Positions 34,706 to 42,269 of a DNA stretch of 64,000 nucleotides are shown here, in pieces; position 1 is the first letter of the stretch; each line of letters begins with the position of its first letter. Origin of the DNA: Streptomyces antimicrobicus (lineage in GTDB: Bacteria > Actinomycetota > Actinomycetes > Streptomycetales > Streptomycetaceae); contig NZ_JAJAUY010000010.1 in the NCBI RefSeq assembly GCF_020532625.1, positions 1 to 64,000 on the forward strand. The letters are read 5' to 3'. The notes below the pieces were generated by a model. The model was not told where the DNA came from. It searched no databases and saw only the letters and a list, made by a program, of their open reading frames with translations. A program made the translations under genes and the position numbers.

Positions 34706-35742
34706 AACAAAAGCCGCGCCGCCGGGCGGCCCGACGGGGCCCGCAAAGGCCCAGCACAGGCCTCGCCGGAGGCCCTCAGCAGCGGCCTCCACCAGTCCGG
34801 GTTGTCCCGGTACCAGCGGACGGTGCGGGCCAGTCCGGTGGCCAGGTCGTGGCGCGGTGCGTAGCCGAGTTCGGCGCGGGCCTTGCCCCAGTCGACGCTG
34901 TAGCGCACGTCGTGGCCCTTGCGGTCCTCGACCAGGCGGACGGAGTCCCAGCTCGCGCCGCAGGCGTCGAGCAGCAGGGCGGTGAGCTCGCGGTTGGTGA
35001 GCTCGGTGCCGCCGCCGATGTTGTAGACCTCGCCCGGGCGGCCCTTGGTCCGTACGAGCTCGATGCCGCGGCAGTGGTCCTCGACGTGCAGCCAGTCGCG
35101 GACGTGCCGGCCGTCGCCGTACAGGGGGACGGTCAGCCCGTCGATCAGCCGGGTGACGAACAGCGGGACGATCTTCTCGGGGTACTGCATCGGGCCGTAG
35201 TTGTTGGAGCAGCGGGTGACGCGCACGTCCAGGCCGTGCGTGCGGTGGCAGGCCAGCGCCAGCAGGTCGGACGACGCCTTGGAGGCGGCGTACGGGGAAC
35301 TGGGCCGCAGCGGGTCGGTCTCCGGCCAGGAGCCGTGCTCGACGGAGCCGTACACCTCGTCGGTGGAGACGTGCACGAACGTACGGACGCCGTGGCGCAC
35401 GGCGGCGTCCAGCAGCGCCTGGGTACCGAGCACGTTGGTGCGGACGAAGGCGCCGCCGTCCTCGATGGAGCGGTCCACGTGCGACTCGGCGGCGAGGTGG
35501 ACCACGGTGTCCACACCGGGGAGGAGCGCGTCGAGCAGGGCGTGGTCGGTGATGTCGCCGCGGCGGAAGCGCAGGCGCGGATGATCGGCCAGGTCCGCGA
35601 GATTGGCGCGGTTGCCGGCGTACGTCAGCTTGTCGAGCACCGTGACGGTCAGGTCCGCGCGGGAGTCGGCGCCGGTCAGCAGCATGCGGGTGTAGTGCGA
35701 GCCGACGAAGCCGGCTCCCCCGGTCACGAGGACGTGCGGCAC
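34702..35742 (-). CDS. rfbB: dTDP-glucose 4,6-dehydratase
   Basis: This 346-residue extended SDR enzyme converts dTDP-glucose to dTDP-4-keto-6-deoxyglucose, the precursor of rhamnose and many deoxysugars. It has the NAD-binding T-G-G-A-G-F-V-G-S at 7-15, the catalytic S-T-D-E-V-Y-G at 126-132 (Asp128, Glu129) and Y-A-A-S-K at 151-155. The GTG at 35742 is preferred because GGAAAGG lies upstream and the Rossmann strand begins immediately; an ATG 13 codons further upstream is possible. No rfbA, C or D genes are near, so it must draw its substrate from elsewhere. It is divergent from the YfhO-like gene. Confidence 0.93.
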   Translation of the reverse strand: MPHVLVTGGAGFVGSHYTRMLLTGADSRADLTVTVLDKLTYAGNRANLADLADHPRLRFRRGDITDHALLDALLPGVDTVVHLAAESHVDRSIEDGGAFVRTNVLGTQALLDAAVRHGVRTFVHVSTDEVYGSVEHGSWPETDPLRPSSPYAASKASSDLLALACHRTHGLDVRVTRCSNNYGPMQYPEKIVPLFVTRLIDGLTVPLYGDGRHVRDWLHVEDHCRGIELVRTKGRPGEVYNIGGGTELTNRELTALLLDACGASWDSVRLVEDRKGHDVRYSVDWGKARAELGYAPRHDLATGLARTVRWYRDNPDWWRPLLRASGEACAGPLRAPSGRPAARLLF

Positions 35743-35847
35743 GGTCGGGCCTGCCTTTCCCTTGCTGAGCGGCCGGTCCATCCCGGCGAACTACACTTCC
35801 GGAGCGATCCCGCCCGAAGCGACCGAGCACGATCACAGGAGCAGCCA

Positions 35848-38415
35848 GTGGCGACCCCGTCCAGCCGACCCCGTACGTCCCGGTGGCTGACGGGCCTCGA
35901 CGGCCGTTCCCGTCTCGTGCGCCTCTCCCGCCCCTCCCGCCCCTCCAGTGTGGCGGGTCCTGGCGGTCCCGCGGGCCCTCTGCTCGCCTTCGCCGTCACC
36001 GTGACGGCGTTCTGCGCGGCCTGGGTGGCCCGGGGCTCGTTCCCCTTCGGCGCCACGGGCCGTGCGATCAACGACCAGGCCAACCAGTACGTGCCCTTCC
36101 ACCGCGCGCTGTGGGACCTGGCGCACGGCCAGGCGGCCGGCGACCTGCTGTTCACCTGGCGGGGCGGCTTCGGCCAGCAGTTCCTCTCCGACTACTACAC
36201 CTACCTGGGCAACCCGCTGTCCTGGCTGGCCGTCGTGGTCCCCCGCGCGCACGTGGACCTCGCCGTCTTCGTCGTCACCCCCCTGACCATGGGGCTCGCC
36301 GCCGCCGTGATGACGGTCTACCTCGGCAAGCTCGTGCCGGGCCCCTGGTGGCAGCGGGGCGTGCTCGGGGCGGCGTACGGCCTGTGCGGCTGGGCCCTGT
36401 CCGACGCCTCGTACATCCCGATGTGGCTGTGGGGCCTGGTGGCGCTGCCGATGCTCGGCATCGCGGTCGAGTGGTGCCTGGAGCGGCGGCGCTGGCCGGC
36501 CGCGACCGTCCTCGTCGCGCTCGCCTGGCTGGGCAACTTCTACACGGCGATGATGGCCACGATGGCGGCCTGCGTGCTGCTGCTGATCCGGCTGGTCGTC
36601 CTCGACCTGACCGGGCGGCAGCGCCTGCGCGCGCTGGGGCGGGCGGCCGGCGCCGCGGCCACCGGCATCCTGCTGAACCTTCCGCTGCTCCTGCCGTCCT
36701 TCCTGTCCAGCGGGGCGGCGCAGCCGACGAAGGCGGGGGCGTTCGACCCGGTCCGGCTGGAGATCTTCCTGACCGGCATGCTGCCGGCCACGCACCTGTG
36801 GGGCGGCCGGCCGCGGCTGTACATCGCCTCGCTGGGGATGGTCCTGGCCGGGACGTTCGTCCTCAACACGGCCGTCGCCCGGCGCACCCGGCTGGTGTGG
36901 ACGGTGGCGGTCGTGCTGGTCGCGGCCTCGTTCCAGTTCCCGCCCACCCAGTACGTCTGGCACGGTCTGGCGGTCCCGAACGGCAACCCGTACCGGGAGG
37001 CCTTCGTGTTCTCCGGGATGCTGGTGATCGTCGCCTGGATGTGCCTGGCCCACCGGCCGCGCCCGCTGCACCTGGCGGTGACCGCGGCCCTGATGGTGGC
37101 GGCCGCCTTCGTGCTGCGGCACACCGACGACTTCGGCGGGGCCACCTGGTACGCCGTCCTGGGCGGCGGCGCGGTCTCGCTGCTGGCCCTGTGCCTGCTC
37201 GCGCGCGCCGAGCGGCACCCCCGGCTGGTCCCGGTCGCCGCGGTCCTCATGGTCGCGGTGGTGCTGGGCGAGTCCGCGCTGGCCGCCCTGAACGCCGACC
37301 AGCGCCGGTCCCGCGAGGGCTGGGCGACACCGGCCGTCACCTCCAGCGGGTCGATCACCCGGCACTTCGAGGCGGTCCGCTCCGCCGACGGCTGGCCGGC
37401 CTACCGCACCGACTCCGGCTCGCCCCAGACCTCGTACAACGACGCCCTGGCCCTGCGCGCGGAGGGCCCGCAGTACTACAGCAGCTACCTGCCGGCCGCC
37501 ACCTTCGAGGCCCTGGAGCCCCTCGGGTACGGCTACAAGAACGACGGGCGCACGATCTTCGGCGCCGACAACCCGGTCCTGGACGCGATCTTCGCCATCG
37601 GCGCCCGGGTCCGCCCGGACGCCACCGGCGACGGCTGGCACGCCGACCGCTTCCCGGCCCCGCCCCTGGTCACGCTCCGCCCCACCCTGGCGTTCACCTC
37701 GCCGGCCCCGGCCGACAGCGTCTACGCCCGCCAGGAGAACGTCCTCGGCGCCGCGGTCCACGAGGTTCCGACCCCCACCCGCACCGGCGCCACCTGGACG
37801 GCGCGCTGCACCCCGGGCACGGAGGCCTTCTGGTACTCCCCCGACACCACGGGCACCCTGCGGACCGCCACGGGCACCTCGCTCCCCCTGGAGGCCAGGA
37901 TGACCGGCGTGGTGCGCCTGGGCCCGGTCCCCGCCTCGGGCGAGGTGAGGGCGACGGTCGACTCCGCCACGACCGGGCCGTCGGTCCCCGCCCACCCGAT
38001 CGGCTGCCTGGACCGCGCCCGCCTCGACGCCGCGATCGCGCACCTGCGCGCGACGGGCGCCACCCGCGTCCAGCCGGACGGCCACACCCTGAAGGCCACC
38101 TTCCCGGCCGGCTCCACCGGCACGGCCGTCATCGCCACCACGGCCACCCCCGGCTGGCAGTGCTCCCGCCCCACGACGCCCTTCCACGGCCTCCTGGCCG
38201 TCCCCCTCACGGGCGACACCACCACGATCACCTGCACCTACACCCCCAAGGGCCTCCTCCCCGGCCTCGCCGCGGGCGCAGCGGCCCTGGTGACCCTCCT
38301 GACGGCCTGCGCCACCACCCTCCACCGCAACCGCCGCACCCGCAGCACCCCCGAGCCCCCGGCAGGGCCTCACGGGGGAACCCAGGACGCGGCGGATCTT
38401 CGATCAGTACATTGA
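35848..38415 (+). CDS. YfhO-family integral membrane protein (putative glycosyltransferase)
   Basis: This 855-residue protein has about a dozen membrane helices from residue 45 to about 490 and an extracytoplasmic C-terminal domain, then a final helix near 815-835. The first loop carries N-D-Q-A-N-Q-Y-V-P-F and G-G-F-G-Q-Q-F-L-S-D-Y-Y-T-Y-L-G-N-P-L-S, typical of YfhO proteins, GT-C-like enzymes proposed to glycosylate lipoteichoic-acid-type or other surface polymers. The GTG at 35848 has AGGAG 7 nt upstream. An in-frame opening that extends 333 codons upstream is antisense to rfbB and is rejected. Its divergent neighbour rfbB suggests a link to surface sugars. Confidence 0.8.
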   Translation: MATPSSRPRTSRWLTGLDGRSRLVRLSRPSRPSSVAGPGGPAGPLLAFAVTVTAFCAAWVARGSFPFGATGRAINDQANQYVPFHRALWDLAHGQAAGDLLFTWRGGFGQQFLSDYYTYLGNPLSWLAVVVPRAHVDLAVFVVTPLTMGLAAAVMTVYLGKLVPGPWWQRGVLGAAYGLCGWALSDASYIPMWLWGLVALPMLGIAVEWCLERRRWPAATVLVALAWLGNFYTAMMATMAACVLLLIRLVVLDLTGRQRLRALGRAAGAAATGILLNLPLLLPSFLSSGAAQPTKAGAFDPVRLEIFLTGMLPATHLWGGRPRLYIASLGMVLAGTFVLNTAVARRTRLVWTVAVVLVAASFQFPPTQYVWHGLAVPNGNPYREAFVFSGMLVIVAWMCLAHRPRPLHLAVTAALMVAAAFVLRHTDDFGGATWYAVLGGGAVSLLALCLLARAERHPRLVPVAAVLMVAVVLGESALAALNADQRRSREGWATPAVTSSGSITRHFEAVRSADGWPAYRTDSGSPQTSYNDALALRAEGPQYYSSYLPAATFEALEPLGYGYKNDGRTIFGADNPVLDAIFAIGARVRPDATGDGWHADRFPAPPLVTLRPTLAFTSPAPADSVYARQENVLGAAVHEVPTPTRTGATWTARCTPGTEAFWYSPDTTGTLRTATGTSLPLEARMTGVVRLGPVPASGEVRATVDSATTGPSVPAHPIGCLDRARLDAAIAHLRATGATRVQPDGHTLKATFPAGSTGTAVIATTATPGWQCSRPTTPFHGLLAVPLTGDTTTITCTYTPKGLLPGLAAGAAALVTLLTACATTLHRNRRTRSTPEPPAGPHGGTQDAADLRSVH

Positions 38416-38441
38416 CCACCCGGACGATCGGGGGGGCTGCC

Positions 38442-39149
38442 ATGGATTCCGCTGTTCTGCCTGGTGACGGCGGTCTCGGTGACCGGGTGCCGTTCCTGGC
38501 GCGGCTGGAGGCCGAGGACGCCTCCGCGTTACGGGGCCTCGGCCGCCCGATCACTTTCGCCGCCCGTTCCCCGCTCATGCAACAGCACGAGCCGTCCACC
38601 CATGTGCTGCTGATCCTCACCGGCTGGACCAAGGTCACCGTCGCCGGCGCCGGCGGCTACCACGCTCTGCTGGCCCTACGCGGCCCCGGCGACATCGTCG
38701 GCGAATCCGCCGGTGTCACCGGTCGGCCGCGCTCGGCCACCGTGACCGCACTCGAACCCGTCCAGGCCGTGGCCATCGATCAGCACGGCTTCCACACCTT
38801 TCTGGCGCACCGCCCCAGGGTCGCCCTCACCCTGCTCGGCCTCACCGCGGACCGGATCCGCGCAGCGGACCAGCGGCAGCTGGAGTTCGCGTCCATGAGC
38901 GTGCGCGAGCGCCTGGCCGCGCTGCTCATCGACCTCAGCCGGACCCATGGCCGGCGCACCGAGGACGGCGTCGAGATCACCGTCCCGCTGACGAAGCAGG
39001 AGCTCGCGGGTGCCGTCGGCGCCTCGCGCGAGATGGTGCAGCGCCAGCTCCGGGAGCTCCGCGCCCGCGGGGTCGTGAGCACCGGGCGGCGCGCGCTGGT
39101 GATCGTACGGCCGGACGTCCTGCACCGGATCGGTCGCCCGCACGCCTGA
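38442..39149 (+). CDS. Crp/Fnr-family transcriptional regulator with cNMP-binding signature
   Basis: This 235-residue regulator has a cyclic-nucleotide-binding beta barrel (about 15-130), a dimerisation helix (about 130-165) and a winged helix-turn-helix (about 180-220, L-T-K-Q-E-L-A-G-A-V-G-A-S-R-E-M-V-Q-R). The phosphate-binding cassette keeps Gly87, Glu88, Arg97, Ser98 and Ala99, the residues that hold cAMP in E. coli CRP, so ligand binding is plausible. There is no Fnr-type cysteine cluster. Codon 30 is TTA (38529-38531), rare in Streptomyces and read by the bldA tRNA. It begins 26 nt after the YfhO-like gene and lies 178 nt before the cyclase operon, to which it is probably functionally linked. 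It is probably not the principal housekeeping Crp, but that is uncertain. Confidence 0.88.
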   Translation: MDSAVLPGDGGLGDRVPFLARLEAEDASALRGLGRPITFAARSPLMQQHEPSTHVLLILTGWTKVTVAGAGGYHALLALRGPGDIVGESAGVTGRPRSATVTALEPVQAVAIDQHGFHTFLAHRPRVALTLLGLTADRIRAADQRQLEFASMSVRERLAALLIDLSRTHGRRTEDGVEITVPLTKQELAGAVGASREMVQRQLRELRARGVVSTGRRALVIVRPDVLHRIGRPHA

Positions 39150-39221
39150 GCCCGGCGCGCCAGCCGCGCCCGCCGCGCGCGCCGCTTCGCCGGCAGGACC
39201 GGGCGGGTCGGGCCCCCGCTC

Positions 39222-39237
39222 AGTGCACTCCGTCACA
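39222..39237 (+). promoter_or_regulatory. Crp-type operator match upstream of the cyclase operon
   Basis: GTG at 39223-39225, six bases, then GTCAC at 39232-39236 fits GTG-N6-GNCAC, the motif described for Streptomyces Crp. The right half TCACA is a perfect E. coli CRP half-site and the left half is AGTGC. It lies about 90 nt before the cyclase ATG, in the only sizeable spacer between the Crp-like gene and the operon. Confidence 0.55.
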
Positions 39238-39327
39238 GTCCGAGTGCGTCATCTGCCCTCACACCGGTGCGGCGTACGGCGCCACTCTGGTCGCGCTCGG
39301 ACCACGTGACGCCTGGGAGGCACCGCC

Positions 39328-40101
39328 ATGACCGGCCCGCTCTACCGCACCCTGCTCCTGTTCGACATCGAGAGGTTCAGCGACCGCGACGACGTGGAAC
39401 AGGCGTTCCTGCGCCGGATGCTCTACGACGTCGTGGACCGGATCCTCCAGGCGGCCGGCATCGACCGGACCCGCCACTTGCGGGAGGACCGCGGCGACGG
39501 CCTGCTCGTGGTGATCGACGCCAACGTCCCCGTGACGGGCCTGCTCAAGGTCCTGCTGACCGAGGGCCCCGGTCAGCTGCACGCGATGAACCGCATGGCC
39601 TCCAGCGCCGCCCAGATCCGGCTCCGTACGGTGCTCGCCACCGGATTCGTCACGCAGGACGCGGACGGGCCGGTGGGCACCGACGTCAACCTCGCGTTCC
39701 GGCTCCTGGACGCCGAGGCCCTGCGGGAGGCGCTGCGCACGGCGACGACGGACATCGCCCTGTGCGTGTCCGAGTCGGTCCACCGCGGCATCGTGCAGCA
39801 CGACCACCCCGGTATCCCGGCGGCCTCCTTCCACGAGATCACCGTGCACAGCAAGAACGGCCCGCTCCATGCCTGGCTCTACGGCTCTCCCCCGACGCCG
39901 GCCACCGCCCCGGCGGAAGCCGCCCAGGCCGCAGCCGTTCCCGCGCCCCCCGGCCCCGCCCCCTCGCCCTCCCCCGCCCTGCGTCCCCACGGCGGCCTCC
40001 ACTTCCGTGGTCGCAACACGGGTGTCGTCGCCCAGCAGATCACCGGCTCCGTGTTCCTGGGCGGCGGCGCCGGTGGGGCGGACCGGGGTGACCAGGCATG
40101 A
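39328..40101 (+). CDS. small class III nucleotide-cyclase-like protein with C-terminal Gly/Asn motif
   Basis: This 257-residue protein has a class III cyclase homology domain at about 5-187. Candidate catalytic residues are metal ligands Asp13 (L-L-F-D-I-E-R-F) and Asp57 (R-E-D-R-G-D-G), and the transition-state pair Asn121 and Arg125 (D-V-N-L-A-F-R-L). Glu53 takes the place of the adenine-selecting lysine, as in guanylate cyclases, so the base is uncertain. A Pro/Ala linker (about 188-220) leads to a C-terminal motif at 224-244 (L-H-F-R-G-R-N-T-G-V ... G-S-V) shared with the next protein. Its stop overlaps the next start (ATGA). It could make cGMP, cAMP or a pyrimidine cNMP as in Pycsar cyclases. 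An inactive sensor role is also possible. Confidence 0.7.
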   Translation: MTGPLYRTLLLFDIERFSDRDDVEQAFLRRMLYDVVDRILQAAGIDRTRHLREDRGDGLLVVIDANVPVTGLLKVLLTEGPGQLHAMNRMASSAAQIRLRTVLATGFVTQDADGPVGTDVNLAFRLLDAEALREALRTATTDIALCVSESVHRGIVQHDHPGIPAASFHEITVHSKNGPLHAWLYGSPPTPATAPAEAAQAAAVPAPPGPAPSPSPALRPHGGLHFRGRNTGVVAQQITGSVFLGGGAGGADRGDQA

Positions 40102-42254
40102 CGGCGGACCCCGTCGACGTCCGGCAGGGCGGGCCGGGTTCCCCGCAGCCCGCGGCCACGGCCGACGACAAGGAGCACCCCAAGGACAAGGCGGAGGAGA
40201 AGGGACGGGACAAGGGAGAAGCGGACGGGACCGAGGAGGCGGCGCAGGAGCAGCAGAAGCCGCAGGACGCCTGGGACACGCAGCGTGACCTGCACCGGCA
40301 CGCGCCTCGAAGCCTGCGTTTCCGCGGCACCAACCACGGAGTGTTCGCGGGCAGCGTCGCCGGCGGCGTCACGATCAACAACTTCGGCCCCAGCGGCCCT
40401 TTACGCACCTCGGGCGAGATGCCGCCGGCGGACCTCGCCGCCGAGACCGAGGGCTTCGTCCGCGACGGGACCCGCTTCGATGTGCTCCTCGACCGCCTGC
40501 GGCGGGACCCGCTGCTGGTGCTCGACGGTGCCCGTGCCACCGGACGGCGCACCGCCGCGCTCATGCTGCTGCGCGAGCTCGGCGCCACCCCCGTGCACGT
40601 GATCGACCGCAAGACCGCTCCTCAGGACATCGCCGGTCACGTGCGGGACGGCAAGGCCGGCGGGTACGTCCTGTGCGACCTGGTCACCAGCCCCGACAAG
40701 CCGCTGCGCGAGAGTCATGTGCTCGCCCTGCGGGACGCCCTCCGGGACCACGGCGCCTTCCTGGTCGTCACCACGGGGCTCCGACCGTGGGTGGAGGAGG
40801 ACGTGCCCACCAGCACCTGGCACCCGCCCGCCGCCGGCCCGCTGTTGCGCCGGCGTCTCGACGGACCGTTGGCCAGCTCCGAGGTGGACCGGCTCATGGC
40901 GCGGCCCGTCGTCACCGACTTCGTCGCCCGCGAACCGCAGCCGCGCGAAGTGGTCGCGTACGCCGGGCAGCTCGTCCGGTACGCCCGTGGCGAGGTCGAC
41001 GAGAACACGCTGGAGCAGACCTCGCTGGAGGCGCTGGAGCGCCAGGTCCAGGAGTGGTTCGAGGCGGACGAGACCACGGTCCACCTGCGGGAGAAGGCCT
41101 TCCTGATCGCCCAGGCCGTCTTCGACGACGGACCGTATGCGCTGACGGCCGAGCTCAGCGATCTGCTGTTCCTCGCCCTGCAGAAGACGGTGAACTCGGA
41201 GCTGCCGAGCAAGGTCCCCGTCTTCGGCACCAACATCGGCAAGCGGCTGCAACTCGGCCGGGTCCGCGGGTACGAGGCCGAAGAACCCACCGAGTGGGGA
41301 CCGGTGGTGCAGCGGAAGACCGCGTTCCATGACAACCGGACCGCGCCGGTGCTGCTGCAGGAGGTGTGGATCGGCCACCCGTCGGCGCGCCCGGCGCTCG
41401 TCGCGTGGCTCGACCGGCTCGTCGAGGACCGGCGCCCCTTCGTGCGCACCCGGGCGGCGGCGACCGTGGCCGCGCTCGCCTCCGCCGACCTGCCCTCCGC
41501 CATGGCCCTGATCGTCGAGCGCTGGGCGGTGTCACGGAACGCCCAGCGGCGTACCGGGGCCGTCAGTTCCCTGGTCCTCGCCCACGAGGCAGGCGCTCCC
41601 AACGTCCTGCGCATCGTCGACGACTGGACCACCGGGGAGGACCCGCAGCGGTGCTGGGTGGGGGTCCGGGCGCAGGGCCTGCTCGGCAAGGACCGGCCGG
41701 AGGCCGCCTTCGCGCAACTACGCATCCAGGCCCGCCGGCAGTACGGGAAGACGCCGGACCCTCTGCTGGCCGGCGAACTCGCCCAGTCCGTCGAGGTGCT
41801 CCTGCTCTCCGAGGCGGCCCCCCGCGTCCTCGCCGAGGTGCTGCGCACCCTCGACGACCACAAGGCCGTCCGCCGGCTCAGCATGGACGGATTCCTCAGG
41901 GCCTGCGGCCACACCGCGGACGGCCCGGGCTCCTGTCCACTGGTCCTCGGGCAGTTCGCGCAGGCCCGTGCCGCAGGGGGTCCCGCGGCCGAGGCGGTTC
42001 CGCGGCTGTGGCGGTACGCGCTCGGCGACCGCGCGCTCACCTCGGACGCCCTGGACAGGCTGACCGCCTGGGTCCGCGCCGCCGACACCGATCCGCGGAC
42101 CGAGAGCGCGTTGGCCGACCTGCTGCCCACCCTGATCGGGGACACCACCGACCTCCACCGCGTCCAGCACCTCCTCGCGACCGTCCGCGGTGAGGACGGC
42201 GGCCCCCGCCCCGCCGTCGCCGACCGGCTGTCGGCCCTGCTGCCCCGGCCCTGA
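40098..42254 (+). CDS. STAND-like degenerate P-loop protein with alpha-solenoid C-terminus
   Basis: This 718-residue protein begins with a charged disordered segment (about 22-56). A motif at 73-93 (L-R-F-R-G-T-N-H-G-V ... G-G-V) aligns without gaps to residues 224-244 of the preceding cyclase-like protein. A nucleotide-binding-like domain follows: Walker A G-A-R-A-T-G-R-R-T at 144-152 with Arg150 in place of Lys, a Walker B-like Y-V-L-C-D-L at 190-195 and a sensor-like F-L-V-V-T-T-G at 221-227. The rest, from about 260, is helical with HEAT/ARM-like character (for example 445-640). Codon 102 is TTA (40401-40403). It overlaps the cyclase by 4 nt. I infer a signalling NTPase or scaffold; no family search was possible. 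Confidence 0.6.
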   Translation: MTADPVDVRQGGPGSPQPAATADDKEHPKDKAEEKGRDKGEADGTEEAAQEQQKPQDAWDTQRDLHRHAPRSLRFRGTNHGVFAGSVAGGVTINNFGPSGPLRTSGEMPPADLAAETEGFVRDGTRFDVLLDRLRRDPLLVLDGARATGRRTAALMLLRELGATPVHVIDRKTAPQDIAGHVRDGKAGGYVLCDLVTSPDKPLRESHVLALRDALRDHGAFLVVTTGLRPWVEEDVPTSTWHPPAAGPLLRRRLDGPLASSEVDRLMARPVVTDFVAREPQPREVVAYAGQLVRYARGEVDENTLEQTSLEALERQVQEWFEADETTVHLREKAFLIAQAVFDDGPYALTAELSDLLFLALQKTVNSELPSKVPVFGTNIGKRLQLGRVRGYEAEEPTEWGPVVQRKTAFHDNRTAPVLLQEVWIGHPSARPALVAWLDRLVEDRRPFVRTRAAATVAALASADLPSAMALIVERWAVSRNAQRRTGAVSSLVLAHEAGAPNVLRIVDDWTTGEDPQRCWVGVRAQGLLGKDRPEAAFAQLRIQARRQYGKTPDPLLAGELAQSVEVLLLSEAAPRVLAEVLRTLDDHKAVRRLSMDGFLRACGHTADGPGSCPLVLGQFAQARAAGGPAAEAVPRLWRYALGDRALTSDALDRLTAWVRAADTDPRTESALADLLPTLIGDTTDLHRVQHLLATVRGEDGGPRPAVADRLSALLPRP

Positions 42255-42269
42255 GCACAAGGGAGACCC

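Noticed and set aside
34849-35847. In-frame 333-codon upstream extension of the YfhO-like gene
   Set aside because: It lies opposite rfbB, has no start signal, and the GTG at 35848 has a good AGGAG site and starts the membrane protein properly.
39150-39327. A second Crp-like palindrome near the GTGCGG...GCCAC sequence upstream of the cyclase
   Set aside because: The spacing between half sites is wrong (nine or more bases), so only the 39222-39237 site was kept.
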